Shown: positions 1 through 12,585, counted from the first letter of the stretch. The stretch is 64,000 nt of DNA from Dactylorhiza incarnata (GCA_033032865.1 JAWHQI010000065.1:310001-374000); one strand, 5' to 3'. Notes: generated from the letters alone by a model not told the origin. Numbers and translations: made by a program.

Positions 1-1144
1 TAGGACCTAAGTCATTCATGATTTTTCTGTAGAGACTTCTAACATAACATGACATGCTTATGAGCAATGATTCTTACGTTGTCAGATACTGTTAATACTT
101 TAGATACAAATATAAGGAACTTAAATTCTTAGTTTGCAAGCGAGAGGAAATTCTCCACTTGCCTTAAGGCGAAGCCGAAACTACCAGCGACAGCTAAGCG
201 GCGCAAGCAAGGTCAAAGGCTCTATTGAACCTGTTCAAGCACAATCATAATTGATATATGACATAAAAGGAATTCATACGCTAGCACGGACAATTTATTC
301 AACACGTAATTTTGATATAAAATGGGTTTAGAAATTTACCTCCCTCAAGAGTGTGGGGAGAAGAGATTATCACGCGGAAACGGAGACTTGACGACGCTTG
401 GCTAGGAGAAACCCTATATCGGAGAGGGCTTGAGAAATCCTGATGATAACTTCAAGGAGCGGTGACGGAAATCACAAACACAACGATGATTTGACAATTA
501 TAGGAGGGCAAAAATCTTGAATCACAAAATAACTGAAATTTGGGGCGCAATCTTTCCAAGAAAATTAGGGAAAAGGAGAATCTTACCAATAGGGACCAAA
601 TCCGGGCCAAAAATCTGAGTGGGGGAGGATTTGAGCAAAACCCTAGGAGGAGAGATGGACTGATGTCCACGAGAAGGGTAAGGAAGGAGATTGCCAGCCC
701 CTCCCCTCGGAGAGGAAGAAGCCGCTTGCCCTTGCTGAACGCAGACGGGGTGACTGCCGGCCCTAGGAGGCGCTGCCGACCTGCGTGAAGGAGGGCTGCA
801 TGATACGGGAGGAGCGGCTGCCGGCTTGGGGAGGGAGTTCCTGTCGGCCTGAGGGAGAGCATGGGGTTGCCGGTGGGAGCAGACGGTGAGCGGGATAGGG
901 AACAGGAGAGGGAGCGGCGCTGCGTGCAGGTTCGGGAACGGCGCTGCGTGCGGGATCGGGACCGGGATCCCTAGCCGAGCAGCTTGTGGGATCGGGAGCG
1001 GGATCCCTAGCCGAGCAGCTTGCGGGATTTAATAGGGGGGGGGGGGGAGAGGCTGGGGTGCGACTAGATAAATAGGAAAGGATATAATATCTTGTTTTTT
1101 GTTTTTTTATTCTTATTATTATTCTTATTTTAAGGGTTGTTACA
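1..1144 (-). repeat. 3' LTR of chromovirus A (cut by window edge)
   Basis: Matches about 7597-8632 nearly base for base and ends in the same ...TTACA. It includes the same T-rich stretch just before the end. A G homopolymer run near 1028-1046 is much shorter in the other LTR. Open frames here read the LTR and are not genes. Confidence 0.93.
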
Positions 1145-1160
1145 TTCTCCCATACTTAGG
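1145..1160 (-). other. Polypurine tract of chromovirus A
   Basis: Directly inside the 3' LTR. On the minus strand it reads CCTAAGTATGGGAGAA and is followed at once by the LTR start TGTAACA. This is where a plus-strand DNA primer would form. Confidence 0.75.
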
Positions 1161-1320
1161 AAGTTTTATCCCGAAACTTTTTGAGGATTCTCGGAATGGG
1201 ACCTCTCATGGAGAAGATTCAGATGCCATTTATTCCAAACAAAATTTGCAAATCAAGACATGGAAGCTAACTATGAACATTACAAGATGGGAGGAGAACA
1301 AGTTCAGAGGTTTACCAAGA

Positions 1321-2707
1321 TTAGGAGAATAGATGTGGGTACTTGCTACGCATGTCAGATTCAAGTTCCCATGTGTACTCCTCAGACTTGCCATGCATCC
1401 AAAACACCCTGACCATAGGAATGGTTCTCTTTCGAAGCTTGCGTTCTTGATACTCCACGATCTTAGTGGGCTCGACCGGATAAGACAAATTAGCTTCAGG
1501 AATCACGGGGGGTTTCTTTAATGATGCGGTTAGGATCATGAATGTACTTCCGCAGTTCAGCAAAAGAAGTAGGTAACTCAAGACGATAAGCAGATTAACC
1601 AACACGTTTTGAGATAGAAAACGGTCCCATGAACCTCGGGCTAAGCTTGTGATGGTGACCAAACCGTTTCACCCCGGGAGTAGGGGAAACCTTCAAGAAC
1701 ATCTGATCACCCACAACAAATTCTGACGGACGGCGGCGTAGATTTGCATACTTTCTCTGCCTCTCGATAGCAGGACTGAGCTGAAGTCGAGTCTTCTTTG
1801 TGACTTCTTCCATTTCCTGGAGCAACTCAGGTCCCAACACAACCTTTTCACCAGCTTCTGACCAAAAGAGAGGGGTCCTACAACGACGCCCATACAGTGC
1901 TTCGAAGGGGGCCATCCCGAGGCTCTCTTGATAGCTATTGTTATATGCAAACTCGACCAAAGGTAGGTGCTCATCCCAAGCTCCCTTGTAGTCCAAAATA
2001 TAACATCGAAGCATGTCTTCAAGAATCTGATTAACTCTTTCGGTCTGACCATCGGTTGTCGGATGATAAGCGGTGCTCAGATTGAGATCGGTGCCCAAAG
2101 CTTGCTGAAAGCCTTTCCAAAAATGGGAAACAAATCTCGAGTCACAATCTGACATAACCCGCAAGGGAATCCCTTGAAGTCTAACTATCTCCGACACATA
2201 GATTCGGGCCATCTTCTCAGTAGAGTGACCTTCCCTATAAGGGATGAAGTGGGCTACCTTGGTCAACCGATCCACTATGACCCAAATTGCATCGTGCCCT
2301 CTCGGAGTGCGAGGCAAACCTGTGATGAAATCCATGGAGATGTCCTTCCACTTCCATTCAGGGATGGGCAGAGGCTGCAAAAGACCACCAGGACGCTGAC
2401 GCTGAGCTTTCACCTTCTGACACGTCAAACATCGGGAAAAAAAGCGAGCTATAAAATTCTTCATACCAGGCCACCAAACAATCTGCTTCAAGTTCTGATA
2501 CATCTTATTATTGCACGGGTGGCCAGATGCGCGGGATTCATGAGCTTCACGACATATAACATCAAGTAATTCAGGAACATCGGGGATGCAAAGATGGCCT
2601 CGGAAACGCAAAACATCATCAGAGATAGAGAAATCCGAAAGAGTCCCAAGTTTAGCCTGCTCGCAAAAATGTCGGAGTACGGGATCAGATGGCTGCAAAT
2701 CTTTCAC
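1321..2707 (-). pseudogene. Integrase and chromodomain of chromovirus A, frameshifted
   Basis: The 2707-1595 frame holds the integrase zinc domain (HESRASGHPCNN for the histidines, CLTCQK for the cysteines) and the catalytic core: aspartate in MDFITGLP, aspartate in MSDCDSRF and glutamate in DGQTERVNQ. The Gypsy 'AYHPTTDGQTERVN' and 'EALYGRRCRTPL' blocks follow. After a frame change near 1600-1660, the 1662-1321 frame ends in a chromodomain-like tail (VRVFWMHGKSEEYTWELE). In chromoviruses this tail steers integration towards modified histones. The catalytic residues look intact, but the frame break separates the chromodomain from the enzyme. Confidence 0.9.
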
Positions 2708-2712
2708 CTGCT

Positions 2713-3225
2713 CTACCCATAACGGACCAGAGATCTCTTCTTGACCTTCAGCTCGAGATCACCAATCAAGGTTGCGAGGGTAGCTGACATGGGTGCACAA
2801 GCGACAATAGAAGCCCGCTGGCTCAACGCATCTGCCACTGAATTGGCTTTATCGGGAACATACGTGAGCTGCAAGTCATAATCTTCTATGAATTCGAGCC
2901 AACGCCTCTGACGAAGATTGAGATCCTTCTGAACGAAAATATACTTCAAGCTCTGATGGTCAGTGTAGAAGTGACACTTCACGCCATAAAGATAATGTCG
3001 CCAAAGTTTCAACGCAAACACTACCACAACGAATTCCAAATCATGAGTGGGATAGTTGCGTTTTTGAATCTTCAACTGCCTCGACCCATAAGCGATAACA
3101 CGATCATCCTGCATCAAGACACAACCCAAACCAACCCCAGAAAAATCAATGTAAACTGAAAAATCTGCTCCCTCAGAAGGAAGAGCTAAAACTGGCGCTG
3201 AACATAGACGTTGTTTCAGTTCCAA
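2713..3225 (-). pseudogene. RNase H domain of chromovirus A
   Basis: Gypsy-type RNase H, which degrades the RNA of the RNA-DNA hybrid during reverse transcription. Visible blocks are [14 protein letters not shown] (the usual DAS motif has become DFS), [32 protein letters not shown] and [10 protein letters not shown]. The frame differs from both the reverse transcriptase before it and the integrase after it, so it is not joined to either. Confidence 0.9.
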
Positions 3226-3284
3226 GAAGGCCTGCTCACACTGATCTGACCACTCAGATCTAGCATGTTTCTAGGATAGCCGTG

Positions 3285-4771
3285 TCAGAGGAGCAGCAAG
3301 AGAGGAAAACCCTCGACGAAACGTCGGTAATAACCAGCCAATCCAAGAAACCTGCGAATTTCAGTAGGGGTAGAAGGTCGCTTTCTGTCCAAAACTGTAG
3401 AAATCTTGGCAGGATCAACAGAAAGTCCATCTCTTGAAATAACATGGCCTAAGAAAGCAACACGATCTAGCCAGAACTCACATTTCACCAACTTGACATA
3501 AAGTTGATGCTGACGAAGGGTGGATAGAGCGAGTCTAAGATGAGCAGCATGCTCCTCACGAGTCTTGGAATAGACCAGAATGTCATCAATGAATACGATG
3601 ATGAACTTATCCAGATATTCATGGAAGACACTGTTCATCATATCCATAAAAGCAGGAGCGTTAGTTAAACCAAAGGACATAACTAAGAATTCAAATGTCC
3701 ATACCGAGTCCGGAAGGCGGTCCTGGGAATGTCAGATTCTTTGATCTTTAGCTGATGGTAACCCTACCTGAGATCTATCTTGGAAAAGATGGTACTACTC
3801 TTTAGCTGATCAAAAAGATCATCCACGCGCAGAAAGGGGTACTTATTCTTGATTGTAACCTTATTCAGATTCCGATAATCGATGCACAACCTCATGAAAC
3901 CATCCTTCTTTTTCACGAAGAGGACGGGGGCTCCCCAAGGTGAAGAGCTAGGACGAATGTATCCACGCTCAAGCAGTTCATCCAGTTGCGATCTAAGCTC
4001 CTCAAGTTCGCGCGGGGCCATACGATACAGAGCCTTAGATATGGGGCGCTTCCCAGGCTCTATATCAATAGAGAACTCTACATCTCGATCAGGAGGCATC
4101 CCAAGCAATTCGACGGGGAACACGTCAGGAAACTCAGAAGCAATCAGGATAGACTCGAGTTGAGGAGTGACAACATCCGAAAGCGAAGCAAATACAAAAC
4201 AAGCATAACATCCTTGACTGAGAAGGCGAGTGGCGCGCACAGCAGAAATTACCTTCAGGTGGCTGCGGGTCTGAACGTGAACGCTGAAGTCCTTGCCATC
4301 GATGATGAGATTGACCCTCTTCGCCACACAGTCCAGCTTTGCTTTATATGCAACCAGCCAATTCATGCCCAAGATTACATCGAACTCGGTCATCTCCAGA
4401 ACTATGAAGTCGGCGGAGACTTGCAATTCACCCAGCAAGATCAGACACTTTGGAATTTCCCTACTAGAAAAGTGCAGATGACCGAGCACAGAGATCTCGT
4501 AAGGGACCTCAAGTGGGGAAGTAAGCCAACAATGAAGGTCCACAATATGTCGAGCGATGAAAGAGTGAGATGCACCAAAATCAAATAAAATTTGCCTCCA
4601 CTTATTCTTGACCCTAAATCTCCATAGAAGAAAGAAATCATAAGCGCATTCACGATTATTCGACACTAAGGCAGACAAACTAAGATGCAGAAAATAAATA
4701 AATAAAAACCAACGCATACATATCAGAGATGACGTCGGTAGACGCAAACACCTCACCCTGAGAGATGACAT
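3285..4771 (-). pseudogene. Protease and reverse transcriptase of chromovirus A, frameshifted
   Basis: The 4771-3764 frame holds a retropepsin-like protease ([10 protein letters not shown], where DTGA is more usual) and the first half of reverse transcriptase ([51 protein letters not shown]). A frame change near 3680-3764 separates it from the second half at 3680-3285, which holds [10 protein letters not shown] and the catalytic FIDDILVYS. The first 40 or so residues of the 4771 frame look like read-through of non-coding frame. The break lies inside the polymerase core, so the copy is inactive. Confidence 0.92.
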
Positions 4772-5973
4772 ACATCACAACTTTGCTCTTCTCCTGAGCT
4801 CCAGAAACAGTTTGTAGAGGCTGAGCGGGGATCGGGCTTTCCTTCATGAGACTGTCTTGGACGTGGTGCCCAACTTGCCCACACCTGTAGCAAGCATTCT
4901 GCTTGCGACGACAGTCCTTCACCAAGTGGCCCGACCTCTTGCAGTAAGCACGGACAGAGACGACAGAGGCAAGCGTCATCTGAGGTTGTTGCGCAGGAAT
5001 ACCCATTTTCTGCTTCTTCAGGAGGGAGCGACAGACTTGGGCGACATGACCCACCTTGTGGCAGAAGGCACACACCTCCTTGGACTTGAAGCCTTTTCCT
5101 GAGATGGAGCACCCTTGCGCTTGAGGTCAGAGGTGATGGCGTTGCTAGAACCATGTTGGACTTTCTTTGCAGTACGATCCAGCTCAATGACTTCCACTTG
5201 CAAGGCGACACCCACAGTCTTGGCGTAGGTGGTGGCGCCATGAGCTACCACATGCTGGTGGAAATAATGTCGAAGTCCCTTCACGAAACGGCTGATCTTC
5301 TTGGACTCATGCGGCAAGGAGGGATATGTGAGAGAACTCCTTTTCGTACTCGATCACTGTCCTGCCGGGCTGCTGGAGAGATAATAACGTCTTAACTAGC
5401 TTGTCTCGCTCCACAGAAGAGAGAAATTTCTCCAAGATAGCTTCTTTGAACTGCCCCCAAGTCAAGGTGGCATAATTCGGGAGACTGCGGCGCTGAAGCC
5501 ACCAGGTATAAGCATCCTCTGTCAGCTGGTAGGCCGCAATGAGAACCTTCTGAGCTTCCGAAACTCCAGCATACTCAAAATGCTTCTCCATCTGGGAGAG
5601 CCATTCAGATATCACAAAGTAATCTCGATTGCCATCGAAAGACGGCGAATTATTGCCTCTTGAATGCCAGAGTATCTGCCATTGCTACGTGCGGGGTATC
5701 TAGGTTTGACACGAGCGGGGTCACCAGGGTGACGGTAGGCGAGCTGGTCCCCGAATCAGATGCTGGAGGGGTGGCTCCAGGAGGGGCAATGGTGATAGCA
5801 ACCCTAGTTGTCCCTGCGCTGCTGGAACCAAGGGCTGGATCAGGAGTTTGGCGATCCTCTTCCAGGAGGGTGAGACGTTCCAGAATTTGCCTCAGCAGCT
5901 GGGCAGTGGCATCTCTAGAAGCTCCTCCCGCTGAAGAGGTAGTCTGCTTGCGCTGCGGTCGCTTAGGAGCCAT
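4680..5973 (-). pseudogene. Gag of chromovirus A, several frameshifts
   Basis: Capsid-type gag. It starts at a good ATG (5973, MAPKRPQRKQTT). The next frame (5615-5307) holds the Gypsy gag core ISEWLSQMEKHFEYAG ... DAYTWWLQRR ... TWGQFKEAILEKF. The 5075-4680 frame holds zinc knuckles: CAFCHKVGHVAQVC is a full CCHC; YCKRSGHLVKDC lacks its first Cys; CYRCGQVGHHVQDS has lost its last Cys to Ser. At least three frame changes lie between the ATG and the knuckles. In the intact family it would form the particle core and bind the RNA genome. Confidence 0.9.
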
Positions 5974-6637
5974 CTAGAAAGAGACACAAAATTAAGAATC
6001 GAGTAAGAGAAACAGTCACGGTAAACATAAAGGGTTGAGAATAGAGGTTCTAGCATTCTAATAATGTCGAATACGTAAACGATGTAATAGTTACAACATT
6101 TTCATTGGAAAACTCTAGGTAATGATCATGTAAATGCAAAAAAGCTAAATCACGTGCGATGATAAATAATTTTAAATCCATGTATGTACTTTCATCATCT
6201 GTTGTTCTTAGCTTAACATTTGTGCAATGATTTATGCTATGCATGCAATGCAATTTGTGCCTAGAATGCATTCCTATAAATGTTCATGAATGTCTACACA
6301 TGCCATGTTAAGTGCCTATTTCACTTAACATGTCATGCGTATTATGATACTAATGCAATCGCACTTGAAAATATTAAATTGCCCATAACTATTTAATATT
6401 CGTAAGCGGTGTATATCCTAGTGGAAAATTCATATATACATAAATGTTAAGTTTGCCCATAACCCTTTAACATTCGTGTGCATACTACTCATTTTTATGA
6501 GTGTAGTGTGAGTGCTTCAACCTTGAACAACAGAGAACGACAAAGTGAGTGAAGAAATGAAGCATGCATATTTATATAAGAGAGTTCAAAATATGTGGAA
6601 ATTATAAAATACTAAATCTTTAGATACTCAACCTGGG

Positions 6638-6647
6638 TCTGATACCA
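6638..6647 (-). other. Primer-binding site of chromovirus A (tRNA-iMet)
   Basis: On the minus strand it reads TGGTATCAGA, complementary to the 3' end of initiator tRNA-Met, two bases inside the 5' LTR. It fixes both the element's orientation and the LTR boundary at 6650. Confidence 0.9.
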
Positions 6648-6649
6648 AC

Positions 6650-8632
6650 TGTCACGACCCGCCTAATAACGACTATCCAAGTGCACTACGGGCAGGTCAT
6701 GATGCCACTGACATGGGCGAAGAGAATTCCATGCCTGTTAGGTGGGAGCTAAAATTGTAAAGTTAGTTTTAAAATATTTGATTTGAGGAAAACTAATTTG
6801 TTTTTATGCGGTAGGTTTGGTGTTAAAATTTGTGCACATGCACTTTAATAAAATCCCATGTCACACACAGCATTACAAAAATGTAAATGCAACAAGCCAC
6901 AAAAATGAACATGCCATTAATATTAAATTTCAATACATCAAAAAAGCCTAGCAGTTGTCCATGACTCAAAAGAAAGTAGCTGATCGTAACTATTATATCA
7001 TAACGACTCCAACAGTAAAAGAAACTAAATACATAGAATCTGAAACATCGACAAACAGAAAACAAGTAAGCCTCCAGGAACATTGGAACTTGACGCGGCT
7101 CGGGCTCAGGTGGCAGGCGGCACAGTCACGAAAGCTAAGACAAATTTCAAACAAGAGGAAAACTGCCTCAGAACATAGAAAATAATAGTAAACAAGTAAT
7201 AAATTTAAGTACGTACAAAATAAATTAGAAATTCTAAAGTACCAATTAATCCTGAAGCAAGCTAGTGAAACAGACAAGTGTAACTGGAACAAGCAGAACT
7301 ATTTGAAATTTATCAGCCTACTCCGGAGTATAACATAAACATTCTTGTAATGACATAAACTGTAATCATTGAAATGCGTATGTGTTTGCAGTGGGTGCAC
7401 ATGGTTCACACTCAAGTTCAAGTGTAAATCTTACTAGAATAAGAGTATTTCTTGCTTACCGTGGGTGCACATGGTTCACACTCAAGTTCAAGTGTAAGTC
7501 TTACTAGAATAAGAGTATTTCTTGCTTACCGTGACCATGCAAACAAGGCGATGCATCATCTAAACCCTAGCTTCCAAGATTTGCTTATGACACTCGGGAC
7601 CTAAGTGATTCATGATTTTTCTGTAGAGACTTCTAACATAACATGACATGCTTATGAGCAATGATTCTTACGTTGCCAGATACAGTTAATACTTTAGATA
7701 CAGATATAAGGAGCTTAAATTCTTAGTTTGCAAGCGAGAGGAAATTCTCCACTAGCCTTAAGGCGAAGCCAAAACTGCCAGCGACAGCTAAGCGGTGCAT
7801 GCAAGGTCAAAGGCTCTATTGAACCTGTTCAAGCACAATCATAATTGATATATGACCTAAAGATAATTCATACGCTAGCACGAACAATTTATTCAATACG
7901 TAACTTTGATCAAGAATGGGTTTAGAGATTTACCTCCCTCAAGAGTGAGGGGAGAAGAGATTATCACGCGGAAACGGAGACTTGACGGCGCTTGGCTAGG
8001 AGAAACCCTATATCGGAGAGGGCTTGAGCAATCCTGATGATAACTTCGAGGAGCGGTGCCGAAAATCACAAACACAACGACGATTTGACAATTATATGAG
8101 GGCAAAAATCTTGAATCGCAAAATATCTGAAATTTGGAGCGCATACTTTCCAAGAAAATTAGGGAAAAGAAGAATCTTACCAATAAGGACCAAATTCGAG
8201 CCAAAAATCTGAGTGGAGGAGGATTTGAGCAAAACCCTAGGAGGAGAGATGGACTGATGCCCTTGATGAACGCAGACGAAGAGAATGCCGACCCTAGGAG
8301 GCGCTGTCGGCCTGCGTGAAGGAGGGCTGCAGGAGACGGGAGGGGCGACTGTCGGCTTGGGGAGGGAGTTCCTGTCTTCCTGAGGGAAAGCAAGGGGTTG
8401 CCGGTGGGAGCAGACGGCGAGCGGGAGAGGAAACGGGAGCGGGAGCGGTGCTGCGTGCGGGTTCGGGAATGACGCTGCGTGCGTGATCGAGATCCCTAGC
8501 CGAGCAATTTGCAGGATTTAATAAGGGGGGAGAGGTTGGGGTGCGGCTAGATAAATAGGAAAGGATATAATATCTTGTTTTTGTTTTTATTTTTTTATTC
8601 TTATTATTATTCTTATTTTAAGGGATGTTACA
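6650..8632 (-). repeat. 5' LTR of chromovirus A (1983 bp)
   Basis: Bounded by TGTCACGACC on the left and ATGTTACA on the right in plus-strand reading, so TG...CA on either strand. Its right half matches bases 1-1144. It carries a 70-bp internal duplication at 7391-7530. No coding content. Confidence 0.93.
7391..7530. repeat. 70-bp direct duplication inside LTR A
   Basis: The block starting GTGGGTGCACATGGTTCAC occurs at 7391 and again at 7461 with about one base change. The matching part of the other LTR is outside the window, so it is unknown whether both LTRs carry it. Confidence 0.9.
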
Positions 8633-9075
8633 CCTGGCAAGGGGGGAGTGAACGTCTTGAGTCCCACTCACCCCCTACTGTCTCGGTCGTGACCGCAACC
8701 CAAATTTGGGAAGTCTATAAATAGACCCCTATGGGCACGTTGGGAAGGACACCTCTTCTTCTTCTCTCCCTCGCGTGTTACTTGTGTGCAAGCACTCCAG
8801 CCCTCTGTCAGCTAAGGTCGACAGGCAGGTGCTCCTTAGTGCTCTCCAGGGTGCCTAGGCTCAGCATTGGCTTGGGAGGGGAAGCTCTCTTTGATCTTTC
8901 GGGTTTGTGGTGAGACCTCCTCGCTACAGCTCAAGGGGTCTGTTTTGGATTTCAAGTCTTTTTCGGTGCAAGGTCCTTCGACTCTCAACGATCGGTCACG
9001 CATTCTAGCTCAGGTGAAGTAAGGGTCAGCTACATACCCATTGCGAACGTCGAAGCCAGTTCTCTGGTTTCATCA
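8633..9075 (+). repeat. 3' part of an LTR from a gag-only-type element
   Basis: Resembles the end of the LTR at 39300-39638: a TATA box followed by a CCTCTCCC-type stretch, then 'GGCTTGGGAGGGGAAGC', 'GTGGTGAGACCTCCTCGC' and an end in GGTTTCATCA. The 5' part of this LTR is missing, cut by chromovirus A. It is a diverged relative, not the same copy. Confidence 0.75.
8716..8724 (+). promoter_or_regulatory. TATA box of the LTR fragment
   Basis: TATAAATAG in the context GTCTATAAATAGA, at the same relative place as in the LTRs at 39326 and 44196. Likely the old LTR promoter. Confidence 0.65.
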
Positions 9076-9078
9076 TTC

Positions 9079-9091
9079 TGGTGCGGTGAGC
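9079..9091 (+). other. Conserved motif after the LTR, possible primer site
   Basis: TGGTGCGGTGAGC lies three bases after the LTR end and is identical to the motif in the same place at 39643-39655. Its position and TGG start fit a primer-binding site, but I could not match it to a tRNA 3' end from memory. Confidence 0.5.
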
Positions 9092-9129
9092 ATGGAAGCA
9101 ACTGGTTCAGAAAGCCCTGAGTTGGTCTC

Positions 9130-9211
9130 ATGAGTGGAAGCGACGAGCCAGGGAACTCGCCCCCTCCCAGCGAGTACATGAAGAAGAGTGACTTCGAAGA
9201 GTTCAAGAAGT
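9130..9211 (+). pseudogene. Start of gag, cut by an inserted LTR
   Basis: ATG followed by 27 open codons (MSGSDEPGNSPPPSEYMKK..., ending in FEEFKK). It resembles in style and position the gag start at 39697 (MVGSGGGSDPGHSQPP). The frame is cut at 9212, where another LTR begins. Too short to assign on its own; the call rests on the LTR and motif just upstream. Confidence 0.6.
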
Positions 9212-9884
9212 TGTTGGGAAAAACCCTTGTGATTTATCTAACAAATTATTTAAAGTGATTTCATCAGTTAGTTTGTATTATCCTCTTTGTATAGTAAGGG
9301 TAAAATTGGTCTTTAGATGTCTTAGGATGTCACACTCACATTAGAGTGTCAATACCAAGTCAAGACAATCACAAAATTAGTTAAGTTAAGACTTGCGTCG
9401 AATGAAAGTCGACGCAACTTTGACTTGATGTCGATGCAACTCTGACTAAAAGTCTAAGCAACTTAACCAGCCTGTCGAAGTATAAGTCAAGTCAACGCAA
9501 CATCGAAAGGGACTCGACGCAGAAGGAAGAGCCCATCGAAGCCATCTAAGAAGTCGACACAACTTCGACTTCAATTCGACGCAGAAGTTAAAGCTCAAGT
9601 CCAAGTCTTCAACTCGACGGATACGTCGATAAGGAATCGACGTAACGTCGACATCTGAGATCAGTCAGAGTTAAGAAGAGATTCGAAGCTACTCTTATAA
9701 GAACTCAGAGGTGCGTCGATATGAAGAATGATGAAGTCGACGCAGCGTCGAATACAGTCAGAAAAGGAAGTTTTTTTCTGGTATCCTTTTAAGACCTTTT
9801 CAGAAGAACCACACGGCTAAAGACAGTTCTCCAACGGCTCGTTTATTGCCAAGAATGGAATGGAGCATTCCAGGACACATCAAA
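9212..9884 (+). repeat. LTR fragment rich in GTCGA motifs, Copia-like
   Basis: Starts TGTTGGGAAAAACCC at the gag break and runs until chromovirus B begins. It is full of GTCGAC/GACGCA motifs, also seen in the solo LTR at 59220-59380. The TGTTGG start and this shared content suggest a Copia-type LTR (inference). Its other end is not in the window. Confidence 0.6.
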
Positions 9885-12585
9885 TGTAACATCTAAAGAG
9901 AAAAATGTACCCTATTAAGATAATATAAGCTTTTCATATGAGTCTTCAGGAAGTATTATTGAAAAATATACATGTAAACTTAGAATTAAAACACAGTGAT
10001 TCCATACCCATGAACACAAAGAGCCAACTACTGCAATATCATTTATTATCATAAAACATATTTTATAACAAAAGATTACATTATTTGATTAACACTATTA
10101 CAACTTACAACATACAACTTGGCCCGTAGGCCACAAAAACTTTTAAGATAATATACATACTTCGGCTTGGGGTCTTGGAAGGTTTATACCATCACTAACT
10201 TCAGGGACACCTCCTAAGTCCTGAAGAAAAAAATGGTAGAATGAAAGGGTGAGTATAACACATACCCAGTGAGAATTTCTTATTATTCTAACTTCTATGA
10301 TATTTTAGGATTACATATTCATATTCAATTTTTCTTAATTTTACATTAAGCTTTCCTATATTTCCTTTTTATTAATTTCTTGCTTACATTTTATGGCTTA
10401 AATATTTCTTAAAACATTTTTCATAATTACATATTTAGTGAGATACCTTAGAAGTAAAATCCAAGATTTAACCCTTGCGGTTAAATGAGAGCTCTTATTA
10501 ATTTTAGCATGATTTCTAAACTATGGTAAGGTAACCCTTACCTCTTTTGTTGGGCAATAACTATGGTGAGTAAAAGCCTCACCGCCCGAGGGTTTAACCC
10601 CTCTAAAACAGTCATAACATGCTATGAACTATGGTGGAACTCTACCTAACTTTGACATGGTATAACCATGTCCTTATGGATTTATTTCTAAGTGCCTTCA
10701 CCGGTAAGCTTACCTTGTACTTAAACATTCTTATGTTACTAATATTTAATCTCAGTTAAGTGACTATTTGCTGATTTCTTATTATAGCGTAAGCAAAAGG
10801 GTCTTTGGAGGCTCTTTAACAATTTACACAACATTTGTATTGCAGATTGTCCTGTTTATATCTTATGTAATTATCAAAAATATAATTTTTAAGGCATTTT
10901 TGAGACTTATAATACTTCAAACAACAATAAAGATTGTTGGTTGAACTTTAATGACATGCATACTTCATAATTTATGGTTATGGTTGTTGATTGGCTCGTA
11001 AGCTATTCATTTAATACTTCCATATTAAATGTATTAGGTGTTTTGAGACTTAGAAAATGTCCAAACAACAATATGGTGGCGAATAGGTCTTCTTAATATG
11101 CAAAATCACCTTTAGCAACCTATTTAAACCTAACATGTTACCAAACAACAATTATATTTGCTGATTGGGATTTTTATTAAGGGGTTTGATTGTTTCTGTT
11201 GATCTATAAAGGGCACTTCTTAAGTTATTAACACGGATCAATACCTATCACAATCACACAATTACACATAATCACACAATTATTTAACAAGGATTAATAT
11301 ATACTTTAAATTGAGTATACTATGAAAGCAATTATTACAAGGTTCTTAACAATCGGTACCAAAGAAGGAATATCTATTTTATTTTGCAAATTAGGTAGAT
11401 GAACGTCACCGTCTATCTTCATGAATTCCGTTAAATTTTTATTCACTAATATTGTAAAACTCAAAAAAATCTAGTAAAGTGAATTCTTTTGCACCATACC
11501 TAAATCTTAGAATTGAATAAATTTCCTCCATAATACAAGTGTAGATAAGGGTTTTGATATTGTAATCTACAAATATTAGAATAATGAAACCCATTTAAAG
11601 CAATAAAAAATCCTTGCTCATTTAATCCTTCTTATTTCGGAAAGTAAAACCTCCATAATAATATTGATACATCGCATTAGGGTTAGTTTCTTAAGACATT
11701 ATTCACTTACGAAATGCATGGTGACTGTAATACATAGTGACATTGTCATCCATATCTACATTTACTAGTTTATAAATTTTGTGACAGAGAAGAATAAACC
11801 CTAATTAAAACAATATGGAACTCTCTCCAAGCAAAGATGTTTTCATAAGTGAATAATACATAATAAACCAATTTAGTAACATCAATTTTGATTGCATATA
11901 AGATCCTAGAATATTAAGAAAATTAGGGCAAGAAGAAAACCTCACCTCATTAGCCATGAAAGTCTTCCCTCTCCTTGCATGTCCTAGAGTCCATGGAAGA
12001 AACCTTGGATGCAAGATGGTAACAAGGGGTTTTCGAAATCTAGTTAGGGCAAGAAAGGGACTCACGGTTTTGGAAGAAAACCTTGATGGATTGAGTGAGA
12101 GGGGCCTTAAAATCATGAGGAGATGCTTGGATCTACCGTTCCGCCGCTCACCATGGATACCCAAGTGTTGTCGAGGAAGGACAAGCTCACGGGGAGCTTC
12201 CCACGCTAGCGCTGCACGCAGATGAGGTGTCGACTTCTAGAGTTCTCGCGTGGCTTGCTCTGAGCGTGAACCAACAGGAAAATGAATAGGGTTTCCCGTG
12301 AAGTGAACCGATTGGGGTCTTTAAAATAGGGAGGAGTGTATTAAATCCAATTTTGCTCATTATTATTTATATTATTTAATGAATGTAATTTTAATGAATA
12401 CCACTTCTTAAACATTCAAATTCATTATAGGTTTAGTCCTTCCTTTTTAGCATTTAATTTAATTAGTATATGTAACACTAAATTTTTGAAATCGACGATT
12501 ACTAATGTATAAATTTAATTACGTGCAATTTCTCAATAAAATACATAGGGCTTACCTGGTGTGACGACATTTTCAGGATGCCACA
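9885..12585 (-). repeat. 3' LTR of chromovirus B (2701 bp)
   Basis: Starts TGTAACATCTAAAG and ends GATGCCACA. Its first roughly 920 bp match 25912-26841. The rest has no partner here because the other LTR is truncated. An imperfect purine-rich patch at 11950-12300 contains open frames, but they lie inside the LTR and I see no protein family in them. Confidence 0.9.

Larger units (their letters stand above)
1..8632 (-). mobile_element. Chromovirus A (Ty3/Gypsy, Tekay-like), decayed
   Basis: LTR retrotransposon read right to left: 5' LTR (6650-8632), tRNA-iMet primer site, gag, protease, reverse transcriptase, RNase H, integrase with a C-terminal chromodomain, polypurine tract and 3' LTR (cut by the window edge at base 1). 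Integrase lying after RNase H makes it Ty3/Gypsy. The chromodomain and roughly 2-kb LTRs suggest the Tekay lineage (inference). At least eight frame changes break the coding region, so this copy cannot make its own proteins. The target duplication cannot be checked because the left end is outside the window. Confidence 0.93.

Noticed and set aside
8731..8913. 60-residue frame with a signal-peptide-like start (LLLLSLACYLC)
   Set aside because: It lies just after the TATA box in an LTR leader, and the related LTRs at 39.3 and 44.2 kb do not keep the frame.
11805..12225. Possible small genes on either strand in LTR B
   Set aside because: They overlap each other on opposite strands inside a 2.7-kb LTR and show no recognisable family.
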